Assembly: GCA_016795465.1 (NCBI GenBank)
Contig: JAEUHK010000057.1
Location: 1-32,550 of the forward strand
DNA: 32,550 nucleotides
Source of the DNA: Verrucomicrobiaceae bacterium
GTDB lineage: Bacteria; Verrucomicrobiota; Verrucomicrobiia; Verrucomicrobiales; Verrucomicrobiaceae
Direction: 5' to 3'
Under the pieces are notes generated by a model, which saw only the letters and a list, made by a program, of their open reading frames with translations, did no database searches and was not told where the DNA came from. How positions within the stretch are numbered: position 1 is the first letter of the stretch; each line of letters opens with the position of its first letter. The position numbers and the translations under genes were made by a program. Shown here piece by piece: positions 7,708 to 16,243 of this stretch.

Positions 7708-10005
7708 ATGCCTATGAATGCGAATGCCCGTTCCAAGAATTCCCCGCGGTCTGAATACACGCTTCTGTTTCGTGGCAGCGCCACGGACAAGGTAAGGTCC
7801 ACTCGATTGACGGACAGGGAGCTTTACCCGTTGGCCTGCCGATGGAATGACATCGTGGGCAACCGGCAGCGGCTTGGCAGAGAGGCTGTAGTGAAGATCC
7901 GCCAGGACGCGGTGGAGGATTTTAAGCGTCTCGTGCTCGGATCGCAGGCCAAGCTGGAGGAGATCGCCACTTGGGAGGTGGTGGAGGTGGAGATCCCCTG
8001 GCTGGGGGAGCGCACGGGCTGGGCGGCGCGTGTTTTCCCCTGGGAGGATGCGATTGCGATGTCGACCAAGCCGCTGCGTGACAAACGGCGCGTGACCGTC
8101 ATCCGGCATCTGCATTGTGAGAAGGCGGTGAAGGCCTGTGTGCCGGATCCAGCGGCGCTGAAGTTGCTTTTGATCGCCTCGGGGCCCGGCGCGGTGAAGG
8201 ACGTGTACGACTTCACCGATGAGTGCAGCCGAGTGAAAGCGATGCTCGGCGTGACGAAAGAACGCCTGCAACAGCCTGCCAACAGCACGTTGGCCGAAAT
8301 CAAGGCCATCATGGAGCAGCAAAAGCCGGATGTGGTGCATCTCACGGGCATGGACCTGCACCAGGCACGCGAGAACGAGGTGATACCGTCTGCAACCCGT
8401 GAAGGCGACAGGGATGGATTCCTCCTCGCTGCCCCTCGTGAGGTGGCTCCGTCTTACCATGAGGCGACGGCGGAGGAGATGGCGGGAGCCTTGGTGCCAT
8501 TCACCAAGCCCGCACCGTTGCTCATCGGGATGAACTTTTACCACTCCGCCGCCCGCACGGCGGCCCTGTGCGTGGCAAACGGAGCGACACATGTGCTGGC
8601 CTTCCAAGACTCGGCAGATGACACGCAGGCGGAGGCATTCTTCGCCCGCTTTTACTCCCATTGGCGGCGTGGGGGGCTGAAAAATCCACTGGGTGCCTTT
8701 CAGCAGGCGGTGAATGTGTTTCGTGGCTCACGTGAGCGAGGTGCTGGAGTCGTGCTGTGGAGCCGGAGGTCGTTGTTTGAAACGATGGAGGCTGAGACGG
8801 AAAGGGAGCCGGAGCCGGTGGTCGAGGCTGTCACGCCGCAGGCCATCCGGGAGGCCGTGGGCCTGCGCATCGTGCCGCCGCGGCAGGTGAACTACTCCAT
8901 GCTGCACAATGAGCAGCCTTTGATGAACCAGTTCGTGGTCTCGCTCACCGCCGGGAGCGTGCCTCCTCCTGTGGAGGTTTGTGTCACGCTGAATGCCGGC
9001 AGCGCGGATTTCCCGTGGCGGCACACACTCCGCCTCACGATGGAGGAGCCGGTTCATGATCTCAGGGACAAGATACGAGCCTCGCTGATCCCTGATCTGC
9101 TGCGCAGTTGCCGGGAGAGCTTGTGGAGCTCGCTGCATGTGCGGGTCACCTGCGGAGGCGAGGTGCTTCATGAGGAGACGCACGCGGTGGAACTGCTCTC
9201 GGCCGATGAGTGGCGGAACACGGATGAAGACCGCCGCTGGCTGCCTTCCTTTTGTTTTCCACGAGACGCGGCCGTCGAGAAGGTGATGCGCAGCGCTCAA
9301 CTGCTGCTGAAGGTCATCACCGACCAGTCGGATGCGGCCTTTGATGGCTACCAGATCTTTGACCGGGGAGAAAAGAACAAAGCATGCCGGTCCTGGGTGG
9401 ACATGCAGGTGCGGGCGATCTGGGCGGCCATCCAGCACCTGCATCCGCTGGCTTATATCAATCCGCCGCCATCCTACGACCCGCTCGGCCAGCGCATCCG
9501 CACCCCCACGCAGATGTATGAGGCTGGCGCGGGGACCTGCATTGATCTCTCCATGCTCTTCAGTGCCTGCCTCGAGAACATCTGCCTCTACCCGGTAGTC
9601 TTTCTGATCGATGGTCATGCCTTTCCTGGCTACTGGAGGGATCCCGGCAAATGGGAGACCCTCTCATCTTTTGCCACGAGCACGATCGAGGACGAGACAC
9701 CGGACATGAAAGATGCCATGGAGACCTCGGTCTTGACTCCGAGGCAGACCGGAGCCGGTTGGATGCTCGGCAAGGCTTTCCTCCCGAGGATACGCCGACA
9801 CCTGCGTGATGGTGATCTCGTCGCAGTGGAGGCCGTTCCGGTGACTTCCGCTGGCGATCTCAGCGCGTCGATGGAGGCAGGCGTGGAGAATCTGGCGGAC
9901 GCCAGCGCCTTCATCAGCCTCGTGGACATCCAGATCGCCCGCACGGTCGATCAGCCAGTCACTCCTCTTCCGTTAGCCAATCCTTCCTTCCATTCCAGGC
10001 CATGA
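7708..10005 (+). CDS. Degenerate CHAT-like domain fused to a transglutaminase-like cysteine protease domain
   Basis: This 765-residue cytoplasmic protein has no signal or membrane segment. Residues about 150-345 follow the CHAT (caspase-clan) pattern: LKLLLIASGPG, then PDVVHLTGMD (208-216), DGFLLA, PLLIGMNFYHSAA (270-282), GATHVLAFQ, and DDTQAEAFFARFYSHW. The catalytic positions are changed: the GHG histidine aligns with M215 and the catalytic Cys with Y278. Residues about 405-515 form a beta-rich segment ending in WLPSFCFPRDAAVEKVM. Residues about 525-745 are transglutaminase-like, with GAGTC611IDLS and IDGH637AFPGYW as the Cys and His, and E708 (LVAVEAVPVT) a possible third residue. The final two modules resemble those in DUF4011-type helicase-associated proteins. 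The ATG at 7708 was chosen; TTG 7702 and ATG 7714 are alternatives. It overlaps the next gene by ATGA. Confidence 0.75.
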   Translation: MPMNANARSKNSPRSEYTLLFRGSATDKVRSTRLTDRELYPLACRWNDIVGNRQRLGREAVVKIRQDAVEDFKRLVLGSQAKLEEIATWEVVEVEIPWLGERTGWAARVFPWEDAIAMSTKPLRDKRRVTVIRHLHCEKAVKACVPDPAALKLLLIASGPGAVKDVYDFTDECSRVKAMLGVTKERLQQPANSTLAEIKAIMEQQKPDVVHLTGMDLHQARENEVIPSATREGDRDGFLLAAPREVAPSYHEATAEEMAGALVPFTKPAPLLIGMNFYHSAARTAALCVANGATHVLAFQDSADDTQAEAFFARFYSHWRRGGLKNPLGAFQQAVNVFRGSRERGAGVVLWSRRSLFETMEAETEREPEPVVEAVTPQAIREAVGLRIVPPRQVNYSMLHNEQPLMNQFVVSLTAGSVPPPVEVCVTLNAGSADFPWRHTLRLTMEEPVHDLRDKIRASLIPDLLRSCRESLWSSLHVRVTCGGEVLHEETHAVELLSADEWRNTDEDRRWLPSFCFPRDAAVEKVMRSAQLLLKVITDQSDAAFDGYQIFDRGEKNKACRSWVDMQVRAIWAAIQHLHPLAYINPPPSYDPLGQRIRTPTQMYEAGAGTCIDLSMLFSACLENICLYPVVFLIDGHAFPGYWRDPGKWETLSSFATSTIEDETPDMKDAMETSVLTPRQTGAGWMLGKAFLPRIRRHLRDGDLVAVEAVPVTSAGDLSASMEAGVENLADASAFISLVDIQIARTVDQPVTPLPLANPSFHSRP

Positions 10006-11390
10006 AACGTGACGAACAAGCCCACGAGCAGGATGATGCGTTCCGCGCCCTGCTGCGCGACCAGCGTGAAAAGCTCAATGGTGTGACCCGGGTGCAGCCG
10101 GCGGCCAAAAAGAGCCCGGCGAAGTTGGCAAGCCGTTACGGGACACAGCGGCTGGTGAATCCCCCGCTACACATGAACCTCGTCCGGCGAGCCAGCGGCG
10201 TGCTCGAATGGGAATTCGGCCCTTCGCTGCGCCGGGCCACGAGCGGCACGAGACGCATGGCTGGGCGACTTCCGTCCGAAAGCGTGGCCGAGCCTGGGGC
10301 GGAGGTGATCGACCAGGTGACGTTTGAAGAACTTCAGCCCAATCAAGTGACGAAGGTCATCGACAAGGTGGATCGCTGGCTCACGCCGCTGGCCTGGGAA
10401 GCCAAGGCGCTGAGGCCTGAGGGGCTTCGGGTGATCGTGAAGGATGGAGGCGGCTTCAAGCTCGGCCCGAGGTTTTCGGGAGGGAAAGCCGCGCTGCATC
10501 GGAAGAAGGTGTTTCTCTTCATTCATGGGACGGCGAGCAACTGCGACAAGAACCTTACGGAGCTCTCAGCCCATGATGACGGCCTTCAATTGCTAACGGC
10601 GTTCAGCAAGCACTACGATGTGATGCTGGGCTTTGACCATCCCACCCTCGGCACCACGCCGCTGCTCAATGCGATCGACCTCGACCGCCAGCTCGGCCTG
10701 CATGACTCAAACATGCCCGCGAGCATCGACATCGTCACGCACAGCCGCGGTGGCATCGTCTCACGCTGGTTCCTCGAGCAGCTCTGTCCGCCGGGAGTGC
10801 GGGCACATGTCGTCCTTCTGGGGTGCCCCATCTCCGGCACGAGCCTCGCCGCGCCCGCGAACATCAAACGGCTCCTCGACCTGTTCACGAACATCGCGCA
10901 CGCGGCGGGTGGAGCAGCTTCCTTCGTGCCGTTCCTGTCCTTTGCCACGGCGCTCACGGAGATCATGGCGGCCGCGTTCAGCTTCATGGCCAAAACACCA
11001 GCGCCGGACCTGCTGTTGAACCTTCTGCCCGGCCTCGCCGCCCAGCAGCGGGCAGGGAACAATGGCGAGCTCCTGCGCCTGCGCCGCCCAGCCGGTGCAG
11101 GATGCGAGTATCATGCCGTCACTGCGAATTTTGAACCGCCGAAAATCGGCTGGAACTTCCTCAAAGCCTTCAACAAGCCCGGCGCACGGGTTCTCGACAC
11201 CGTGGCAGATTACCTCTTTGCCGGGCCGAATGACCTCGTCGTGGACACGAACAGCATGACGATGCTCGATGATGCGCGGGCAGTGCGTGAGAGCCGCGTG
11301 CTGCGTTTCAAAGGAGACACGGTGCACCACTGCAACTACCTCAGCCAGCCCGAGACCTGCCGGCACATCCGCTCGGCGTTCAAGGTGTGA
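10002..11390 (+). CDS. Cytoplasmic alpha/beta hydrolase (lipase-like), partner of the CHAT/transglutaminase protein
   Basis: This 462-residue protein begins inside the preceding stop (ATGA), so the pair is translationally coupled. Residues 1-165 are a charged N-terminal region of unknown fold. Residues about 168-440 are an alpha/beta hydrolase. The oxyanion strand is VFLFIHGTASN (170-180). The nucleophile elbow is DIVTHSRGG (243-251), with S248 in a T-H-S-R-G version of G-x-S-x-G. The likely acid is D411 (GPNDLVVDT), and H442 or H443 (VHHCNY) is the likely catalytic His. A Gly/Ala/Phe-rich stretch at about 300-332 may be a lid or membrane-touching helix. There is no signal peptide. The architecture resembles DUF7379-type hydrolases found beside CHAT proteins. 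The substrate (lipid, ester or peptide) is unknown. Confidence 0.75.
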   Translation: MKRDEQAHEQDDAFRALLRDQREKLNGVTRVQPAAKKSPAKLASRYGTQRLVNPPLHMNLVRRASGVLEWEFGPSLRRATSGTRRMAGRLPSESVAEPGAEVIDQVTFEELQPNQVTKVIDKVDRWLTPLAWEAKALRPEGLRVIVKDGGGFKLGPRFSGGKAALHRKKVFLFIHGTASNCDKNLTELSAHDDGLQLLTAFSKHYDVMLGFDHPTLGTTPLLNAIDLDRQLGLHDSNMPASIDIVTHSRGGIVSRWFLEQLCPPGVRAHVVLLGCPISGTSLAAPANIKRLLDLFTNIAHAAGGAASFVPFLSFATALTEIMAAAFSFMAKTPAPDLLLNLLPGLAAQQRAGNNGELLRLRRPAGAGCEYHAVTANFEPPKIGWNFLKAFNKPGARVLDTVADYLFAGPNDLVVDTNSMTMLDDARAVRESRVLRFKGDTVHHCNYLSQPETCRHIRSAFKV

Positions 11391-11459
11391 CGAACACACC
11401 AAACGTCGATCGCTCCAGGCGGGCATCGGCGGTGCAGCTGCCTGACCTTGATGGCGCGC

Positions 11460-14400
11460 TCACTTCTGCACCACGGAGAGACGCATGAAGCGGCGGCCTC
11501 TGGTTCCTGCGGAGGCTATGTCTTTGATCGTGAGGGTCTGCCAGCCGGCGGCAGGCACGTTGTTTTGGACTGCTGCCTGATTTTGCGGCTGCAGAGGATC
11601 GATGGCTGTCCATGGACCGGTGAGGTTGTCCGCGGCTTCGACGATGAGCGTGACATCGGTCACATTCAGGCGGCGCTGGAAGGTGAGCGTGAGCTGGCGT
11701 TCGCTGCCGTCCTGCGCCTCTCCGATGATGACGGCAGGCTTGGTGGCACCATCGGTGGCGGAGGTGCCGAGGACGTATTCGAGGAGATTGGGGTGTCCAT
11801 CACCATCCGCGTCTGCTGCGGGAGCGGCGTCACCTTCGATGGGCACGCCGGTGTATTGCATCCATGCAGCATAGCCGCCGAGCCCTTGAGCGAACGGGCC
11901 GGTGCTGCCGCCTGCCGTGGCTGCAGCGATGGCGCTCCAGGCGGAGGCACCGGAGGCATTGATGGCTCGGAGACGGTATTCATAGGTGACTCCGTTGATA
12001 GTGTCCGCGTCATTGTAGGCTGTGGTTCCCGCCGAGACCGTGGTGAGAGCTGCGAAAGTGCCGCCAGCCACGCGGCGCTCGATCTCATAACCCGTTTCAT
12101 TGGATGCATTGTCCGTCCATGCCAGGTCGAGGCTGATGCCGGCGCCTTCCACGACGGTGAGGAAGGAGGGGCGTGTGGGCAAGGGCGAGGTGTAGGTGAC
12201 TTCGAGGGCGGGTGGCGGCAGCGTGGGATGTTCGCGCGAGGCAAACTCGATCACCGCCGTGGGCGTCGTGGAGTTCATGACCAGCGTGACGATGTTGTTG
12301 GCACCTTTGTTGTTGTTGAGGGTGGTGGCGCTGGCATCCATGGCGATGACATTGCCCACGGTGGGAATCGTGGCGCTGGTGACTACGAGGCTGGAAAGCA
12401 GTGTGGTGCCTCCTTGGAATCCGTTTGAGGCGGTGTTGTTGAGCGGGGCGTTTGCCCAGGTGATGCCGCCTTCCGTCCAGCCGTCGTTCGCGTCTGGAAT
12501 CATGCGGAGGCTGGCATTGTAAGTGAAGCCGGTCATGGCGAGGTTTTGCATCGAGGCCACGGTCAGACGCAGCGTGGCTGCCTTGACGCTTGGCAGGCCC
12601 GTGAGATCAAATTTGAAGTAAGCTTTCGATGTGGTGGCCGTGGTGCCGATCGTGGAGAGCCCGGAGACAGCCAGCGTGGGCTCGGAACCGAAGTTGCCTG
12701 CGGAATCGCCCCCCTTGATCGTGGCATCCGCCGCGGCGGTGAGACCACCGATGAGCGCGAGAACATCCGCTGGAGGTGTGGTGACGCGGACAATGTTCGA
12801 GAAGGGACTGTTGCCGGCGTTGTTGAAGGCCATGACGCGGTATTCGTAGGCCATGTCTGCCGCGGCGTGGTCATCATTAAATGTCAGAGTGCCGCTGGAG
12901 ACGTCGATGAGCTGGCTGAAGCTGCCGTTTTCGGCGCGTCGCTCGATGCGGTATCCTGCCGCCAGTGCGCCCGCGCCCCAGGTGAGGGTGACACGGCCCG
13001 GCGAAGGCACGGTGGCTGCGAGTGTGCCCGGAGCCCCCGGTCCGCTGATCGCGCTGAAAGCCACATTTTGGAATCCGGCCACCTGGTAGTTCCCGGAGTA
13101 GGTCGTGCCGCTGCGGTCGTCTGAATGGTGAAAGACACCCCAGAGGGCCGTGGAGGCCATGGCGACCGTGGCGGTGCCGTGGCTGCTCCAATTGATGCCA
13201 TCAGCGGATGACTCGGAGGTGAAACTATTGCCCGCACGCGTGATGCGCACCCAGCGCGGAGCCACCTGGCTCGTCACCCCGCCGGTGAAAGTGGCTGTGG
13301 CGGATGCAGTGGCACGGTAGGCCATCTTGGTGCCATCGCCGGTGCTGGTGCTCGTGCTGGTGGCTGCCATCAAGGCGCCTCCGCCGGTGTTTTCACGGAC
13401 CATCACCGCATAGCGGGCACCGGTTTGCGCCGGGCTGGCCGCCGGAATGAAGGCTGTCAGCACGCCATCGCCACTGCGTGACTGGTAAACGAACTGCCCG
13501 GCCTCGGAGGTGGCCGCTGTGGCCAGGCCGGAGCCGCCCATGGTGGTGGAGCTGATGACACCCTCCGCCTGTGCGGCGGGTGACGAATCGGTGATGGCAC
13601 CCACGATGGTCTGTGTCCATGGACCGGGCAGGGATGCGGCGGGATCCTCGATGAGCACGGAGATGGCGTTGTAGGTGCCGATGCCGGTGCCGGAGGATGG
13701 CGAGCTTAGTGTGATGCGGAACTGCTTGGGGTTCTGTGGACTGGCGGTGGCCGTGATAGGGATAAAAATGGTCTTTTCGCCGCTCTCGCCATCGGCCCAG
13801 TCGAGCGTCCCGCTGGTGGTGGTGTAGTGCGTGCCGGCGATTGCCGAGGTGTTGCTCGTCGCGTAGTTGACTGTCACCACACCGTTGACGCCGCCGAAGC
13901 GCTTCACGCTGATCTGGGCCGTTCCTGCGGTTTTGCTGACCTTGGCCACCGTGTCGTTGAACTCGAAGAAGCCGGGCACCGCATCGAAAGCGGCCTCATT
14001 GGATGGAATCGAGTCACCGGCGGCATTCACGGCTATCACGCGGTAGTAGTAGGTTTCATTGTTCGCGAAGCCGCCTGGATCGACGTGGCTCGTCGTGCCC
14101 GCGGCGAGGATCGCCAGTGTGCTGAAAGCACCAGCGGGACCGTTCTTCCGCTCGATACGGAAAGCGGTTTCATCCGTGGCGTTGTCCTGCCAGGTCAATT
14201 GAGCGCTCACCGAGCTGTTTTGCGCCACCGTGAGACCGGTGGGGTTTGGAGGCACGCCGGAGCCGCTCGCATTCACCGTGACCGAGACCATTTCCCCGAG
14301 GCTGAGATTCTCATAGGTGCCGCCGGGGGCGGACTCCATCTTCAGGGTGCGCACCATGTAGGTGTAAGCTGTGCCCGCGGTGCCTGTGGCGTCGGAATAG

Positions 14401-16070
14401 GCGGGTGCCGGCAACGCCGTGGGCGTGAGCCGGGTGAAAGGCCCGTCCACCGTGCTGGCACGGTAAACGTGATAACCGAGCAGGTTCGATTCGGTCGATG
14501 CGGTCCATGAGAGTGCCACGTTCCCGTTGGAACTCGTGGCCGCGAGATGACGCGGCGGCTCCACCACGTGCATGCGCAGGGAAGGATCACCCATCAGTCC
14601 CAGGTGTGTGCCGCCACCGGGGAAATTGATCGGTGTGTAAACCGGATTGCTGAACGTGCTGATCTGCGAGTTCTGCGACGCACGGATCGAGTAGCCCACG
14701 GTCTCCCCGGTGGCCATGTGGTGCATGAAGAAAGTGGGGCGGCCTGCCCAGAAGCAGGTGAGACCCAGGCCATCTCCGGTGGCATTGCCCGCCAGCGGAG
14801 CCTTCATGAAATTGTTCGTCACATCCCAATCGCCAAAGTAACTGCCAAACAGGCTGACAAACGCCGCCTGGAACGGACGACGTCCAAAATCCGCCGTGCT
14901 TCCTACGCTGCCACAGGTCTCGTAGCTGCCGCCGCCGTTGCCATTCGCCATCAGATACTTGTTGGTGGCCGCGTGGGTCCACCAGTTGCCGCTGGGCGCT
15001 TCATCATAGATGACCTCCGGCGGCCTTCCCACGCCAGTGAAGCCCCAGGCCCAGCCGGTGCGCATGAAGGATTCGCCGCTGAAATTGCCGAAGCCATCGC
15101 GGATGAGCACGCGGCGTTCGAGGTTGGCATACGCTCCCTGCTTGGTTTTGAAATCATGGGCCTTCCGCAAGTAGCGGCGGAGCAGCGAGGTTTCGGTGAC
15201 GTTGCTCGCTGGGGCACGCTGCATGTTTCTCAGGTCCACACGGCCCACCGCCAGCTCCAGGGCGCTGGGAATGGTGCTTTGGTCCAGCTTGCCATCTCCG
15301 GGGATGTTGTGGATGCGTGTCTCCGTGGAGCTCGTGTTGGTCACGGAAGAGTCCGTCCAAGTGCCGTTCATGTCGCCGTAGAAATTGTCTGCCGACCAGG
15401 CACCGGAGTGATTCCCGTGACCGTCCGGAGCCTGGCTGCCGGCGTAGGGCACCGGCACATGGCCGAGGATGTACACCTGCTTCACATTGGCCGGATCGGC
15501 ATCGTAGGCCGCTTTGATTAGCGTCTTAGTGTCTGCAACGGCCGTGGCATCCGTGATGGAATCGCGTCGTGCGGCCGAAATAGTCACCACCGTCCAGCCA
15601 TCGGCCGTGAGGTCGCGTTTGAGCTGGGCGATCTCCGGCGCGAGCGGGGCCAGCATCGTGTCATCGATCACCAGCAGCAGTTTCCCGCGGCTCTCCACCA
15701 AGGGGAGGTTGTAACCGGCAGTGATATAGCCCAGCGCCACATTCGGCGAGATGCTCGTGTAGCTGCGGCGCATCCAGTATTCGTATTCGATGCCCGGCTG
15801 GGCGCTCGCATCAGCCCACGAGGTGTCCGTCGTTGTGAGCGTGGCCACGGCCGCTCCCCAGGCCACCTGGCCTTTTGGGCGCCGGTAGATTTCCTGCGCG
15901 GTGATGTTCGCATTCTGCCGCAGCGACCAGCTCAGCGTGATGTGGGGTGGCGTGGGGGAAACATCCGCCTTCAAGTCGATGGCGAAGTCCCGTGTCACCT
16001 GCGCCCGGAGAGGCTGGAGGCTCAGCAAGGTGCAGATGAACGCGAGGGCAAAGGCGAAGCGTTGGCTCAT
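11460..16070 (-). CDS. Giant secreted protein: gingipain-like N-terminus, FnIII, Calx-beta and DNRLRE domains
   Basis: This 1536-residue protein has a signal peptide starting at the ATG at 16070 (MSQRFAFALAFICTLLSLQPLRAQ); a start 45 nt upstream would add a poor leader. Residues about 125-505 resemble a C25 (gingipain-like) fold: LLLVIDDTML, VYILGHVPVPYAG, a 'NFYGDMNGTW' metal-loop-like segment, and VGR. FnIII-like repeats lie at about 510-600, 608-695, 1013-1100 and 1300-1386. A Calx-beta domain spans about 697-812, and 812-1010 is a beta-sandwich of enolase-regulation/DUF1349 type. A DNRLRE (CBM96-like) domain lies at 1112-1295. The C-terminus has a calcium-loop-like DADGDG (1420-1425), common in large verrucomicrobial surface proteins. 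No catalytic Cys/His pair can be assigned with confidence. It probably adheres to or processes extracellular polymer. Confidence 0.75.
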   Translation of the reverse strand: MSQRFAFALAFICTLLSLQPLRAQVTRDFAIDLKADVSPTPPHITLSWSLRQNANITAQEIYRRPKGQVAWGAAVATLTTTDTSWADASAQPGIEYEYWMRRSYTSISPNVALGYITAGYNLPLVESRGKLLLVIDDTMLAPLAPEIAQLKRDLTADGWTVVTISAARRDSITDATAVADTKTLIKAAYDADPANVKQVYILGHVPVPYAGSQAPDGHGNHSGAWSADNFYGDMNGTWTDSSVTNTSSTETRIHNIPGDGKLDQSTIPSALELAVGRVDLRNMQRAPASNVTETSLLRRYLRKAHDFKTKQGAYANLERRVLIRDGFGNFSGESFMRTGWAWGFTGVGRPPEVIYDEAPSGNWWTHAATNKYLMANGNGGGSYETCGSVGSTADFGRRPFQAAFVSLFGSYFGDWDVTNNFMKAPLAGNATGDGLGLTCFWAGRPTFFMHHMATGETVGYSIRASQNSQISTFSNPVYTPINFPGGGTHLGLMGDPSLRMHVVEPPRHLAATSSNGNVALSWTASTESNLLGYHVYRASTVDGPFTRLTPTALPAPAYSDATGTAGTAYTYMVRTLKMESAPGGTYENLSLGEMVSVTVNASGSGVPPNPTGLTVAQNSSVSAQLTWQDNATDETAFRIERKNGPAGAFSTLAILAAGTTSHVDPGGFANNETYYYRVIAVNAAGDSIPSNEAAFDAVPGFFEFNDTVAKVSKTAGTAQISVKRFGGVNGVVTVNYATSNTSAIAGTHYTTTSGTLDWADGESGEKTIFIPITATASPQNPKQFRITLSSPSSGTGIGTYNAISVLIEDPAASLPGPWTQTIVGAITDSSPAAQAEGVISSTTMGGSGLATAATSEAGQFVYQSRSGDGVLTAFIPAASPAQTGARYAVMVRENTGGGALMAATSTSTSTGDGTKMAYRATASATATFTGGVTSQVAPRWVRITRAGNSFTSESSADGINWSSHGTATVAMASTALWGVFHHSDDRSGTTYSGNYQVAGFQNVAFSAISGPGAPGTLAATVPSPGRVTLTWGAGALAAGYRIERRAENGSFSQLIDVSSGTLTFNDDHAAADMAYEYRVMAFNNAGNSPFSNIVRVTTPPADVLALIGGLTAAADATIKGGDSAGNFGSEPTLAVSGLSTIGTTATTSKAYFKFDLTGLPSVKAATLRLTVASMQNLAMTGFTYNASLRMIPDANDGWTEGGITWANAPLNNTASNGFQGGTTLLSSLVVTSATIPTVGNVIAMDASATTLNNNKGANNIVTLVMNSTTPTAVIEFASREHPTLPPPALEVTYTSPLPTRPSFLTVVEGAGISLDLAWTDNASNETGYEIERRVAGGTFAALTTVSAGTTAYNDADTINGVTYEYRLRAINASGASAWSAIAAATAGGSTGPFAQGLGGYAAWMQYTGVPIEGDAAPAADADGDGHPNLLEYVLGTSATDGATKPAVIIGEAQDGSERQLTLTFQRRLNVTDVTLIVEAADNLTGPWTAIDPLQPQNQAAVQNNVPAAGWQTLTIKDIASAGTRGRRFMRLSVVQK

Positions 16071-16243
16071 GATCGATAGGGCTGGGGACGAAGGGTGGAA
16101 AACGGTGTGGCGCACGCCATGGCACGAGTTTTCGCGATTACTCTACCAAGTTGTCCCGGATTTCATCCACCCCTATCTTGTCGCTATTGAGCAACGATTG
16201 TTGCGTGGAAGTAACGTCCGCAGCCATGCAGGCGGACCGTCTG
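16071..16243. promoter_or_regulatory. 173-nt spacer upstream of the giant secreted protein
   Basis: This spacer separates the LysR-type regulator stop from the start of the FnIII giant (both minus strand) and must hold any promoter of the latter. It is visibly richer in A and T than the flanking genes around 16130-16205. A small imperfect palindrome, GCAACGATTGTTGC at 16191-16204, is the only dyad I can point to and could be a regulator-binding site. No convincing -35/-10 pair was found by eye. Confidence 0.3.

Noticed and set aside
11448..15521. Plus-strand open frames (326, 227, 324 codons) opposite the FnIII giant
   Set aside because: These are antisense shadows of Ser/Thr/Gly/Ala-rich repeats; no domain or start signal supports them.
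16191..16204. LysR-type operator for the neighbouring regulator
   Set aside because: The dyad is only 5 bp with a 4-nt centre and does not show a convincing T-N11-A box with flanking symmetry. It is kept only as a note in the spacer entry.
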